Shown piece by piece: positions 21,801 to 31,189 of a stretch of 64,000 bases of DNA; position 1 is the stretch's first letter, and every line of letters begins with the position of its first letter. Where the stretch lies: assembly GCA_951394045.1 (NCBI GenBank), contig OX595994.1, positions 496,001 through 560,000 on the forward strand. Direction: 5' to 3'. The notes below the pieces were generated by a model. That model searched no databases. It saw only the letters and a list, made by a program, of their open reading frames with translations, and had not been told where the DNA came from. The translations under genes and the position numbers were made by a program. The DNA is from Nitzschia sp. DOCU1 (Eukaryota > Bacillariophyta > Bacillariophyceae > Bacillariales > Bacillariaceae).

Positions 21801-24800
21801 AACCGATTCATGGCATAATCTATAGAATACACGATCGCTTCTGCAACTGATACCACTGTCTCGATTCGGACCGTTCCCGTCAAATGCAGCAAAACTCGAA
21901 GATAATCCGCTTGAGAGAGTGAATCGTCACTGGACACGCTTTTCAGGCACATGCCGTGAATCACTTCAAGAGAAGTATCGCTGAGGTGGTCCTTGAGATC
22001 ATTGTCGTGCCATGACAATAGAGCTTTTACCCCATCGCTATTGTTCCCAGAGACAATCGATAGTAGAAGGGCATGCATGATTTCATTTGTATGGAGGCCA
22101 TCGAAAGTACCATCGTTGGCGCGGTAGGCTAGGATACCAGCAGATAACAAGGAACCGAATTCCCTTTCCGTGCCCCCGAAGCGATGTACTGCTCGTGCCA
22201 CTCGAAGCAATATTTCTGGGACGATCATGCCAGCAAACCTGGTGTCCCCAAGCTGCGTTAGTACAAGGGAAAAGAAGGAGGATGCCAGCATTGTGGGCAA
22301 CGATCGACACGCACGGACATCATCAAAAATATCTAGCAAATCGTTCCAACTTGGATTGAGATGCATCGCCAGAAGATATTGCGATCGTGGGCTCATATCA
22401 GAGCCACACAATGGCGCAAACATATTGTAAAGGACTTGACAGCAAAGACTTTGGATTGCAATGTTGCCTTTGTGTGATCTCATCAAGTTGCGGATGTAAT
22501 TGATTGACCTCTCGTTGTGTCTCTCCGAGAAATTCATGGTTTCGGATACGGATTCCAGTTGCTCGAGCGCACAAGGTGTTGCCATCGCCTTTGAAAAATA
22601 GGCGTCGCACAAGACACACAACCCTGTATGCTGTAACGTCTCTGAATGTTCGAACGAACTCAGTATGTCAAATACTTTCATAACGCCATCTTCTGTGACG
22701 AAGCATGCTTCCCGCCCATCAGCAAGAAGGGGAACACCGGGAAAATGTGTCTCTATGTCAAACGATGATGTGGCCACGGTTATTAGAATATTTCGAAGAA
22801 TAGTGCAGGCCGACGAAGCGTAAGGACCATCGTCTATTTCGGCAAGATGAACCAACTCTGGCACCAAGGATGAAGTAGCAAGGGCGTGGGACGCCGTGCG
22901 CAGCCGGGACAACGACGCGAGCGCAGTTGTGAAGGAACCTCGCACTCCTTGTACTTCAGCTCCCTCCACAAGGTCGAGTGTTTGCCAAGCTTCCAGAATC
23001 AGCTGTAAGCCCCTCGCGGAGATAACTTTTTCTGGATCAGAGCGAGCCAGAATTTCTCCACAGAGTTCCAAGATTGATAGCTGCTCGGGATACCTCGTCA
23101 GCCAATCAATTGCAAGCATGATGCACTGTCGTTTATCTCCTAGATAAGCGTGTGCTGGAGGCGATGCTGCCATCAAGTTTCGAATGAGGAGCCCCCCTGC
23201 AAAAGCCAGGCTCTCGTCAATGACAAACTCGGGTCTCGATAGGGCTTTCATGATAGCTGCGCACCATGCGGCGGCGTTCGTTGGTGAGATCGGATATCTT
23301 AAGACAAGATTGGCTAGAATGCCACAGCAGAATTCTTGATCGTCAAATGTACATTGTTCGCGAGAAAAAACGGATAGAATATCTTCAATGTTGCGTTGAT
23401 TAGCAGGAATGCACCTCGACGATTGTTCCGAGTCACTAAATCGCCAAAGTAAATCCAGGCCGGCTTGAAGGGTACTGGGCTGAACTGCAGGATCGGTAAT
23501 CATAGAGATAATCATCTCCGGAGTGTCTTTCTTTGTCACTACCTTTCTTACAAGCTCATATCGAGGACTGTTCTCGTCAAGTTGACGAGCCGTGTGATAC
23601 AAAGCTTGCAGAGCATTTTCGTTTGTTGTCGACGAAACCAACGGCGACATAAGGATGATCCCAAACTGACGAATGGTAGCATCGTTGGGCGCAAACCTCG
23701 TTTCATTGGCCTTGACATAGTTCATCAGAGCCATTGCTACCTCGCGTGCACTTGAAAAGCCTTGCTGTACCGAGCTCAGAACGTAGTACGCCGCTTTCAT
23801 AGCGCCCCGCTTCACAAGCGACCTTCGATGTTTCTCTGAGATCGTTGCAAGCGTGAGCAGCGTCAAGAAACATTGAACGACAGCATCCTCATCTGTCGCT
23901 TTGGTTTTGGATAGAATCGCCGGAACCCACTTGTCACTAGATGGCAGGATAGCCTTGTGTGGCATTGAGGAGAGCGTTTGCACGAAGTGACTACGGAAAG
24001 CTTTCATGCATGTGATAATACCAGCAAATTCGGATGAGGACATGTCATGAAAGCGCCGAAAGAAACTTTCGTAGTCGCACGCCGCAAGACATTTCATCAT
24101 GGCAACCAACTTTGGCGCATTTTGTCCCCCGACGTTTCCGTCGGACGAGTGGCGGTTGAGACCTCTTCGTGGCCGGTCGGTAGCACTAGCACGAGGACTT
24201 GCACCCTTGGGGGCTGGGCTTGTAGGCCAGGACCTCTGTTTCGGCGTCTGTACCGAGTGGACAGAATGAGATGAGGTGCTCTTGCGTGGAGCAGAGCGGC
24301 GCTTCAACACAAAATGAATCTTTTTGCTTCCAGTAACATGGCGGGATTTCCAGGCGGAAAGTATACCCGGTGGAACCTCGGAAGGTCTGCACTGAATACA
24401 GATTCCCTTGAAGACGTCATCGGTGTCCACAGGGAGGGGAACGGCCCCATCAACCACGTAGGTCTTAACACCACAGTCGAGACAGATACCTCGTTGCGTT
24501 GCAATTAACCGACGTTCCTGTTGCGACAAGCGAGCACCAGATTTATCAAAGAAGGGAATGGGAGAAGGCGCCCAAGTCTCAGTTGCGGATGTGGTATCGT
24601 CTTCCTCGTCCAAGTTGTCCCCTCGTTGCACAGTTGGCAACGATGAGGATGCAGTGGACCTTGTTCTGGTGCTGGGTTCGTTTTCGTCACCCCCCTGCTG
24701 GTCCAGGATCCATTTGCGTACCCCGACCACGGAGACTGGCTGGGAGGTTTCTTTTCGAGAGGAAGGCTTTGAGCTGGCAAAAGTTAACACAGCCGCCGTT

Positions 24801-24910
24801 CCAGCTTCAAGCCAGGATGACGACTTCGTTTTCTTCTTAGCCTTCAGTGGGTTGCCTGCATTTCCCTTGTCCCCCTTTTTCGAAACGGTTCCTTGCTCTA
24901 AAGTCGCCAT
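18827..24910 (-). CDS. CHAT protease-like / STAND ATPase protein with N-terminal helical repeats
   Basis: An intronless 2027-residue frame from ATG 24910. The order of parts is: basic/Ser-rich start; a CxxC...CxxC zinc-like motif (CLDC about 143, CIQC about 176); a long ARM/HEAT-like helical region (about 260-1290); a Lys/Arg-rich linker (about 1310-1380). A CHAT domain follows, with the His of SCHGD at about 1456 and the Cys of SACHS at about 1500, the expected catalytic dyad of this caspase-related family. Next comes a STAND/NB-ARC-type ATPase with P-loop GGRRIGKKT (about 1647) and Walker B-like RLILVLE (about 1720). The C-terminus is a coiled coil with a UVR-like motif (about 1873-1893, LKEAIRNEDTILARKLQ). 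CHAT-plus-STAND proteins in other organisms are sensors with a protease effector. A signalling or cell-death role here is inference. Confidence 0.85.
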   Translation of the reverse strand: MATLEQGTVSKKGDKGNAGNPLKAKKKTKSSSWLEAGTAAVLTFASSKPSSRKETSQPVSVVGVRKWILDQQGGDENEPSTRTRSTASSSLPTVQRGDNLDEEDDTTSATETWAPSPIPFFDKSGARLSQQERRLIATQRGICLDCGVKTYVVDGAVPLPVDTDDVFKGICIQCRPSEVPPGILSAWKSRHVTGSKKIHFVLKRRSAPRKSTSSHSVHSVQTPKQRSWPTSPAPKGASPRASATDRPRRGLNRHSSDGNVGGQNAPKLVAMMKCLAACDYESFFRRFHDMSSSEFAGIITCMKAFRSHFVQTLSSMPHKAILPSSDKWVPAILSKTKATDEDAVVQCFLTLLTLATISEKHRRSLVKRGAMKAAYYVLSSVQQGFSSAREVAMALMNYVKANETRFAPNDATIRQFGIILMSPLVSSTTNENALQALYHTARQLDENSPRYELVRKVVTKKDTPEMIISMITDPAVQPSTLQAGLDLLWRFSDSEQSSRCIPANQRNIEDILSVFSREQCTFDDQEFCCGILANLVLRYPISPTNAAAWCAAIMKALSRPEFVIDESLAFAGGLLIRNLMAASPPAHAYLGDKRQCIMLAIDWLTRYPEQLSILELCGEILARSDPEKVISARGLQLILEAWQTLDLVEGAEVQGVRGSFTTALASLSRLRTASHALATSSLVPELVHLAEIDDGPYASSACTILRNILITVATSSFDIETHFPGVPLLADGREACFVTEDGVMKVFDILSSFEHSETLQHTGLCVLCDAYFSKAMATPCALEQLESVSETMNFSERHNERSINYIRNLMRSHKGNIAIQSLCCQVLYNMFAPLCGSDMSPRSQYLLAMHLNPSWNDLLDIFDDVRACRSLPTMLASSFFSLVLTQLGDTRFAGMIVPEILLRVARAVHRFGGTEREFGSLLSAGILAYRANDGTFDGLHTNEIMHALLLSIVSGNNSDGVKALLSWHDNDLKDHLSDTSLEVIHGMCLKSVSSDDSLSQADYLRVLLHLTGTVRIETVVSVAEAIVYSIDYAMNRFPGDEEVISSALTLALACSSRSVDLVATMTNTNGFAEKIGKAMAYHLGSRQVQYSCCLLIPAMSKCMVDIIWEAAPVLNCLLAHLPDEQLQLAAHAALVCLAPLVADEVVEQFKEAIFYGLLSHFKQAQVVASSLHALGAVLTGRMTRPSLSELQFSLILKCLIHFPLYGEVQATATELLRHYASEPPTLKMLCVQSRLALPLLFRAAVNFPLHCREAVKHILVALSSEYTGFEQETSNFMSLLESPPSSDSRTIAGKDLADAASDRGSRTDAVVGLAKGKAGHRPPNLSKKGKGRRQNKKGGRKHRKGESEDPDDDECGGSDSSRTPPSPLERRSSSRGKKQKPIVDKIAFLQSSPLVKWDREGKFFGIVRLDNAAERRVISKAFEEAGANIECIFDICTYDRLGAVLARDDVTIVHISCHGDPNHLVIEDECGGAQWLTVDQIKAWICVRQRGLKFAFISACHSERIGVGLIEAGVDHVICCEWDKAIRVETTIAFQKSFWRAFASGYTVQASFDRAQTDIRNSSILGREDLMTEMDKFRLLPEDGDHSFRLRANPEGPSCEASRIRGKESWNISIPAPVDFFGRQIDAYEIMRGLRNSRLVRVWGGRRIGKKTLVRYVCHYIAERRHIQDVEKILWFPTVVRDASEAVLSDLFERLCEAPEQENDTRTICRILDRLLGRRLILVLEARKMPDVHNFVRLVLENNATVKIILVGSSDDVLTDSVIPCTTATIETGPLDIASTLAFFFYIRSTMKVQTRAEIHEEATLYKKLLAAHDSNRLWRKEIEWLVGNGKPETIRDAAMKLTLHDFERLQMISNKDPCVLTFATRAELVQKEKLLTHSLKEAIRNEDTILARKLQGVCDDVAKLRDDYPEVSSLKRQEREYQEEKERAFEMGLTERAIQNLEQQKAVQKRIQAEELATNEMIKDFSDFEEGPIYSISQLEELIRRYTAKKRIAFDDYNVANARESTIKLEKYEKKRMELVLSTNLK

Positions 24911-25616
24911 TGAGAATGGCAGCGCATTCGAGAGCGCTGTTGACTACCAGAATAGTGAACAATGGCGTTTCATTTGGCCCAACTTTTTGCTATGTAGCGT
25001 AGCATAGGAATTTTCTTTCGATTTGAGACCCGCCATCCCAACACCGTGTTAATGACGGCGAAAAGGTGTGTGGATCGTCTCGTCTCTTCGGCGGCAAGAA
25101 AAGATTATTCAATATTCACACATATGTTTATGAGTACGTCCACTTCATCTGTCATTATGTACCCTCAAAATTGGTTCCAGCAAGTCAAAAAGGCTTCTTC
25201 AGCAGTAGTCAAACGGTCCATAGTCGTTCGAAACTGGGGTAATTGCAATCTTATACTCGGGATTTCTTATATCTCCTTTTTGACTACTCATTGTCTTTAG
25301 GGCTCCCTAGCTCATCTCGTAGTAAATAGAGAAGTGTTGATTTACGGGCCGCGACCTGACCAGAAAAGGCGTCCCCCCCTGAATTCTTTCGTTCCATTTT
25401 GACCACTGCTGTTTGGTACTCTCTCCATAGACTTTGGTTGCCCGCATGAGTATATACTTGGAGGCCTTCCTTCACGAACTTCTATTAATGCTTGTTTGGA
25501 AACTTATCAATCAATGGAAAACCGCATGGTTGTACATCGAGCATGCACGACATAAAATCCTTCATCAGCTGAAGTAGGGTGCCTTATATGTGAAAGTTGT
25601 TTCCGATCAAATGCTA
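24911..25616. other. Intergenic, 0.7 kb
   Basis: Between the CHAT gene's start and the 3' end of the GST-like gene, both on the minus strand. It should carry the CHAT gene promoter and the GST gene 3' UTR. I see no gene or repeat. Confidence 0.5.
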
Positions 25617-26374
25617 CTAACTAGAAGTGATGGGTTTGACAGGCTCTTTGCAAATTTCGACAGGACCCAGAACTGCCACGAATTCGGGTTGTTTGACGCA
25701 CGTAGTGAACCACCGAACAACGCGGTCGTAGGGCCCCAGGAATGCTTCGTCGCAAACTAGTTTGAAAGGATACACCAGCGTTGACACCAAGACAATATCC
25801 GCCATTGTCATTTCTTTGCCCACCAAGTATTCTCTTTCCACCAAGTGATCCTGTAATACTTGCAACGCCTTCTTCATATCATCTGTTGCTTTGGCAGTCC
25901 TGCACCATGTTGTCATTGGTAGGCAAGACAGAGGAAGAGTCAGGGGCAAATTCTACACCACTCGCACCCGAGACGTGAATACAATGGATTACATCACAAG
26001 ACTTACGCTCCCTCGTCCATAGTCATGTAGCCAGCAACAGGGTAGAACAATACACATGCCGGCAGTTCCACTTGTGCACTCGACCAGTCTATCCAGTTGT
26101 CCACCGCCGCTCGTTCTTGAAAGGAATTGCCCAGCAGTCCCGTGTCGGTACGCAGTCCTCCAATATATCTGGCGATAGCAGCACTCGAAAATATCACACC
26201 CTTTGGAGTTTCGAGCAACGGCGCCTTGCCAGTCGGCGACTTGGCCTTGGCCGCAGTCTCGACGCCCTCGGTCTCGACGGTCACATCAATGTGATTGCAT
26301 TCGGCGGCAATCAATGGCGCGAACGCTCGGAAGGATCCAGCTGGCGTGTAAAGAATATAGCTTGGGGGTGCCAT
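25617..26374 (-). CDS. Glutathione S-transferase-like protein (eEF1B-gamma GST type)
   Basis: Exon 1 is 26374-26007 and exon 2 is 25899-25617, with a 107-nt GT-AG intron; they join through a split codon (GC|G) into 216 residues. The frame extends upstream of ATG 26374 without another convincing start. The N-terminal thioredoxin-like half contains GKAPLLETPKG then FSSAAIARYI, the usual cis-Pro and Glu/Ser glutathione-site arrangement. The C-terminal helical half has WIDWSSAQVELP, the N-capping box region MTMADIVL, and FLGPYDRVVRWFTTC. This matches the GST domain of elongation factor 1B gamma and fungal/algal relatives, but the eEF1G C-terminal domain is absent. It may therefore be a free GST rather than a translation factor. 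Divergent from the 26860 gene, 485 bp apart. Confidence 0.85.
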
Positions 26375-26859
26375 GGAGCAATAATCAACAGATATCTTTG
26401 GCAATCCTGATGCTACATACATCAAGGTTCACTTTGAGTTTGTTGCTCATTGTTTTTACGCTGTCATCAATGCGTCTCGTCGTCGGCGGGAGACATCGTA
26501 TCCACTCATGCGCGCCTGCCTTGCCAAAATGAAAAAGGTGCCACCCGCCGTCCGTACGTACATCGCTGCGTAATGTCCGTCCGCCGTCATGATAGCAATC
26601 TGCGCGCTTCAACGTGGAGGCGGAAGTGGATGGGGATCGATCGAAACGATGATCGATGATGAACGATTTCTCTCGTGCCGACGATGACGGGGAGAAGGGA
26701 GAGTGTGGGATCGGTGTCTCAGCAGGACCTTCCATTTTACTCTCAACCGATCACTTTACCGAACGTTCCAACACCGTTAGCATAGTTGCCCGAGACTGAC
26801 GTTTCTCCATCAGAGATTTACTACAAAGTTTGTTCCGACAAAAGTTTCAAGCTATCAGA
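26375..26859. promoter_or_regulatory. Shared divergent promoter region
   Basis: 485 bp between opposite-strand starts at 26374 and 26860. No coding exon is visible, so regulatory sequence for both genes must lie here or within the genes. No specific factor site is claimed. Confidence 0.45.
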
Positions 26860-27606
26860 ATGGTGCAGCCGCCCTTACAATCCCATCGCCTATACCAATT
26901 ATTCGTATGGTTGGTTATCCTGTGCATGATGTCGTGTTGCCATGGATGGGTGCAATCACCAACGACATTTCTGGCACGTCAACAATCCATGTCACTGTCT
27001 TCTTCGACAACGATCAATTCAAGCCCCGAAGCCCAGTCGGCACAAGTTGAGGAAGAAGAAGACGATGATGACGATGACGAGTACGAATTTGTCGAATACG
27101 ATATCTTGACAGAACCGGAATTCATGGGCAGCGAATGGCTGGTAGGAACAGTCATGGACAATAATCCCAACCAAATTGCGGAAACCTGGGTTCGACTGGC
27201 TACGGACAAGGATGGAAAGAATGTTGCCATTTGGGGAGACGGCGCCCAAGGAACTTGGAGTCTCGATGTGGCTAATCAGTTCTTGAGCATGAGTAAGGAA
27301 AACATCTTTGGCAAAGATATTTGGGCTGGTGTTGTCGATGACTACTACTTTACAATGGGAACAGTGCGAGGATGGAGCTTTATTTCCCCAGCTGCTGTTC
27401 GAGGTCAATGGCAGGCCAAGCGTTTGGGCGTCGACCCCGACGAAGCCGGCACACCACCATGGTTCGAGACCGAAGAGGACGACGACGACGAGGAAGAAGA
27501 AGACGAAGCTCCAAAGCTAGCAGCAAAGGTAGAAGAAACGGTTGCCGCAAAGACAAGCGACGAATCAACGGCTGCCGCAACGGAGGAGACATCAGATAAA
27601 GCCTAA
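26860..27606 (+). CDS. Probable plastid-targeted protein of unknown function
   Basis: ATG 26860 gives 248 residues; a longer frame from 26830 begins with TTG. A signal peptide (LFVWLVILCMMSCC, about residues 14-27) ends in CHG-WVQS, with Trp after the likely cleavage point. It is followed by a Ser/Thr-rich, acid-free stretch, a layout compatible with a diatom bipartite plastid presequence. A Glu/Asp block precedes the conserved-looking core (about 85-210: GSEWLVGTVMDNN, AIWGDGAQGTWSLD, GTVRGWSFISPAAVRGQW). The tail is again acidic and Ala-rich. I do not recognise a named domain and give no function. Confidence 0.8.
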   Translation: MVQPPLQSHRLYQLFVWLVILCMMSCCHGWVQSPTTFLARQQSMSLSSSTTINSSPEAQSAQVEEEEDDDDDDEYEFVEYDILTEPEFMGSEWLVGTVMDNNPNQIAETWVRLATDKDGKNVAIWGDGAQGTWSLDVANQFLSMSKENIFGKDIWAGVVDDYYFTMGTVRGWSFISPAAVRGQWQAKRLGVDPDEAGTPPWFETEEDDDDEEEEDEAPKLAAKVEETVAAKTSDESTAAATEETSDKA

Positions 27607-27723
27607 GATATAGTTTGTACATTACATCTAGTTATATAACTCACAGTAGGATGATATCTTGTATTTTAGATGCCAATGAATGACACTGTATTGTTCAATA
27701 GTACTTGTTTGCTCTAGAACGTT

Positions 27724-28323
27724 TTAAACACGCTTGATTTTGGCCTTTCCCTTGTCAGCCCCCATGGCCGCCTTTGCCTTCCCCGAGCTAAAGGACGTGT
27801 ATGAATCCCACCAGAGGCGCGTATTGATTATATGACAACTCCAGCACAAAATACATAATTCGGACAATATCATCAATTTGACAGCCATGAACACGGACGA
27901 TAGCAATGCCAGCGAGCAAATCAAAAACTTTAGCCCCTTTGGAAGTACGGACATGACAGTCAGCCAAATAAAGTAGTAGACAGCACCAAGGGCGGCGTTG
28001 GGGACATCCAGGATCGATCCTTCCGGAACCATCCCAAAGTAAGAGAGCATTCGACCTTCTGGCAGCTGAAACACGGAACTATCGGCCGATGCGAGAGAAA
28101 TCATGGGAGTTGAGAGGATGGGGGGCGAATTTGCCAAGGAAAACCCAAAATCAAAAGTATAGTAGTCTTACCTGCAGCTTGCGCCAATTGCTTCAATATC
28201 ACACAAAGACGTGAACTCCTCTTCTTGCGCTTTATGATCTAACTTGTACTCGACGTAAAGTGCATAGCACGACAGTACAAAACCCACCGCTGCATATAGC
28301 GTCAATTTCCCCGTTGCTGGCAT
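27724..28323 (-). CDS. VKOR: Vitamin K epoxide reductase (VKOR) family membrane protein
   Basis: Exon 1 is 28323-28172 and exon 2 is 28078-27724; a 93-nt intron splits the Ser codon after Cys50, giving 168 residues. The start is ATG 28323; the frame goes 16 codons further only via TTG. Four membrane segments are visible (about 7-24, 80-96, 98-120 and 121-140). The redox cysteines are present: the loop pair C41...C50 (CDIEAIGASC) and the active-site C126-ILC-C129. The loop FQLPEGRMLSYFG and DVPNAALG also fit the family. VKORs oxidise a disulfide relay while reducing quinone. There is no fused thioredoxin domain, unlike cyanobacterial and plant LTO1. The C-terminus is Lys-rich (KGKAKIKRV), possibly an ER-retention-like basic tail. 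Divergent from the XRN-like gene. Confidence 0.92.
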
Positions 28324-28816
28324 GACTGTAGACGACTCGAGTATTCCTTGACGACAATGATGCTTGCGCAATTCAGTTGCTTCTTTGGCTGCGATAGGTA
28401 GGGGTTTTCAAGAGCTCTCAACTCCTGTCTTTGTTCCTGATGACGCGTGTCGTGTGTATCTCATGGTGAAAAGTAGGGAGTCCGTTGCGTTGGCGGCGTC
28501 GAAGAAAAAAGGGTCGGAACGAAATGTGAGAGTGGTTCACGAATGACATCACTCATGTATCATTTTCAGGCGCTTGTGCTTCAAAATGACATCCATCTGG
28601 AACTTTTGCGCGCCTGCAACGCTTTTGATGGGTGCGTGCGTAGCCACCCGCGCCTCTCCTTTTCGTTGATTTGATTTTCTTCCGTCGGGCATCTGGCCGC
28701 ACAAATTCCGACATCTTTCTTTTCTTCTGTTCATTGTCGATCTATCATACTTTACCTATCTTTCATTCGACGACACTCGAGAAGTAAAAAGACATTGCAA
28801 AGTTTGGCAGTCCAAG
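28324..28816. promoter_or_regulatory. Shared divergent promoter region (VKOR / XRN-like)
   Basis: 493 bp between opposite-strand starts. It contains a TTTTGCGCGCC word near 28598, a loose E2F-like match. No gene is seen. Confidence 0.4.
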
Positions 28817-31189
28817 ATGAAAAATTCAATGCCCGCTACTTGCTGGAGCTTCGCTTGCCTGATGGCTGTTCTGTTGGCAAGCAGCAGCGATGCCTTTGCC
28901 CCGTTTCTTCCATCGCCATTGACGGCATCACAACAAAGTCATGGATTGCTTTCACCTGCAAACCCGACACGTGCCTCTGGCGAAGAATCGTCCACGGCGT
29001 TGCTGGGAATTCCGAAAATGTTCCGCTGGCTGACGGATCAATATCCGAACATTATCCGAGATCGATTAGAAGAAGGACTCTCTGAAGACGTGGCCGTCGA
29101 CAACTTTTACCTGGACATGAATGGGATCATTCATCCCTGTACTCACGGCAATGCCGATGGCGAATTCATTTACTTGGACGAGACAGCCATGTTCAAAAAG
29201 ATTTTTCTGTACGTCGATCGACTCTACAAAATGGTGCAACCTAGCAAGGTCTTGTATTTGGCGGTCGACGGTGTGGCACCCCGCGCCAAGATGAACCAGC
29301 AGAGATCCCGACGTTTTCGATCCGCCAAAGAGGCTGAAATGCTAGCTGCGGAGCTCGTAGCACGGGATGAATTCAATGGCAAGCCGAGTCGTATGGACAC
29401 CGACAAGACTCGATTCGATTCCAATTGCATCACCCCGGGCACGGACTTTATGCTCAAGCTTTCGCTGGCCATGCAAAAGTGGGTCGACTACAAAATGAAG
29501 ACCGACCCGTTCTGGATGAATGGAGCGCAAGTCATTGTCAGTGGCCCCGATGTACCAGGAGAAGGAGAGCACAAGGTTATGGATTTCATTAGGGAGGAAC
29601 GTGAAAAGTATCAGGCCGGACAGGCCTCGGATCACTACGCCCCCAACTGGACGCATGTTCTATATGGCCTTGATGCTGACTTGATCATGTTGGGTCTAGT
29701 GACTCATGAACGAAATTTTATGTTATTGCGTGAGAAAATGTCTGTCGTCATGGCAGGTCGTGGTCGCAACAAGTACCGCAAGAAGAAGGATATGATGGAG
29801 TACGACCGCCACGATTTTGAACTTTTGGAGCTCAAGTCTCTCCGCCAGTTATTGGCGATTCAATTCCGCAAATTTTCGGATCAAATTGCAGATTATTCTT
29901 TGGATCGTATTGTGGATGATTTTGTTTTCATGTGTATGATGGTGGGAAACGACTTCTTGCCCCACAGCCCGCATTTGGAGATCGATAGCGGCGCCATTTC
30001 ACTCATGCTCACCAACTACATTGATCTCTTGCCGGAGTGGGGTGGCTATCTGACCGACAAGGAAAAGATCCATCCGCAACGTTTTGAACAATTTCTTTAT
30101 CATCTTTCCATTTATGAGTACGAGCATTTCAAGAAGCGTGGCTATGAAGAGAACGAGCCCGGCTGGAAGCTGTCGCCAGAGAGCGAAGAAGACGAGGACG
30201 ACTTTTATGGTACCTACTTTGGGGGGAAGTCAACGCCGGCCGTGGCTGTGGCCGCCAATGTCAAGGGATCGTATCCGCCTCCCTCCAAATTGACGGAAAA
30301 GAAAGAAGCGCCCGCTCAAGTTGAGTCTTACGACGACGCTGTTCCTGGTGAGTCCGGAAATCGAGCCTTTCGTCGCCGTCATCCGGGCTCCAAGGCTCGA
30401 TCGTATCGTGACTTTTACTATGAGACCAAATTGGGATGGCCTGTGGAAGACCGTGAACGCACTCTCTTTCAGCGTCGCGCGCACGTCCGGGACTATTTGG
30501 AAGGCCTCCATTGGAACTTGAACTATTACCACAACGGATGCGCTTCTTGGGACTGGTACTTCCCTCACCTTTATAGCCCTTTGTCCACTGACATGGTAAA
30601 TCTGAACGAGTTCTACGATGCGTTTGAAGAGAACGAAGGGCAAGAGTACAAGACTTTCCCGTTTGAGATGGGAAAGCCCTTTCCCAGTCTGGCTCAGCTG
30701 TTGTCGGTCTTACCACCACAGAGTGCGGCTCTCCTACCCAAGCCATTGGCAGAACTGATGCTGGAACCGACGTCCCCGCTCATCCCCTTCTATCCGCCTG
30801 ACTTCGCCTCGGACGCTAACGGGAAGCGACAGTCCTGGGAAGCTGTTGTTCAGATTCCATTCATTGAAGCCGAGGTGCTCTTGGACACTGTTGATCGTGT
30901 CCTGGCACAGGACGAGAAAACCGGCGGGCTTTTAACACCGTCGGAAAGGAGACGCAACACGCCGGGGGAAAGACACGTATTTGTCCCACCGGGTGGTGGG
31001 GAACAACCCAAATCGAACGAACCCAAGCGTGGTCAAATGCCCAGGGGCAGCTCAGATGCACCGAAACAGCGACGAAGTCCAGCAGCCAAGGGCGCGACTT
31101 CCGATAGGGGGCAAGGGGCACCGAAGAAGAGACGGCCGTTGCCAAAAGGTGAAAAGTCCAAGTCAACAGTGGAATCTGAGGGTAGATAA
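28817..31189 (+). CDS. XRN-family 5'-3' exoribonuclease with plastid presequence
   Basis: A single exon of 790 residues from ATG 28817. Residues 1-26 form a signal peptide, and SSSDAFAP places Phe27 at the +1 position of the diatom ASAFAP motif. The XRN_N nuclease domain then begins at about residue 64 with GIPKMFRWL. Family landmarks follow: DNFYLDMNGIIHPCTH, AVDGVAPRAKMNQQRSRRF, CITPGTDFM, VSGPDVPGEGEHK, LDADLIMLGL and MVGNDFLPHSP, which keep the metal-binding acidic residues and the basic 5'-phosphate pocket. The middle domain (XRN_M) continues to about 620 (GCASWDWYFPHLYSP, PSLAQLLSVLPP). The C-terminus is disordered and basic. XRN enzymes degrade 5'-monophosphate RNA and are normally cytosolic or nuclear, so plastid import is notable. 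Confidence 0.92.
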   Translation: MKNSMPATCWSFACLMAVLLASSSDAFAPFLPSPLTASQQSHGLLSPANPTRASGEESSTALLGIPKMFRWLTDQYPNIIRDRLEEGLSEDVAVDNFYLDMNGIIHPCTHGNADGEFIYLDETAMFKKIFLYVDRLYKMVQPSKVLYLAVDGVAPRAKMNQQRSRRFRSAKEAEMLAAELVARDEFNGKPSRMDTDKTRFDSNCITPGTDFMLKLSLAMQKWVDYKMKTDPFWMNGAQVIVSGPDVPGEGEHKVMDFIREEREKYQAGQASDHYAPNWTHVLYGLDADLIMLGLVTHERNFMLLREKMSVVMAGRGRNKYRKKKDMMEYDRHDFELLELKSLRQLLAIQFRKFSDQIADYSLDRIVDDFVFMCMMVGNDFLPHSPHLEIDSGAISLMLTNYIDLLPEWGGYLTDKEKIHPQRFEQFLYHLSIYEYEHFKKRGYEENEPGWKLSPESEEDEDDFYGTYFGGKSTPAVAVAANVKGSYPPPSKLTEKKEAPAQVESYDDAVPGESGNRAFRRRHPGSKARSYRDFYYETKLGWPVEDRERTLFQRRAHVRDYLEGLHWNLNYYHNGCASWDWYFPHLYSPLSTDMVNLNEFYDAFEENEGQEYKTFPFEMGKPFPSLAQLLSVLPPQSAALLPKPLAELMLEPTSPLIPFYPPDFASDANGKRQSWEAVVQIPFIEAEVLLDTVDRVLAQDEKTGGLLTPSERRRNTPGERHVFVPPGGGEQPKSNEPKRGQMPRGSSDAPKQRRSPAAKGATSDRGQGAPKKRRPLPKGEKSKSTVESEGR

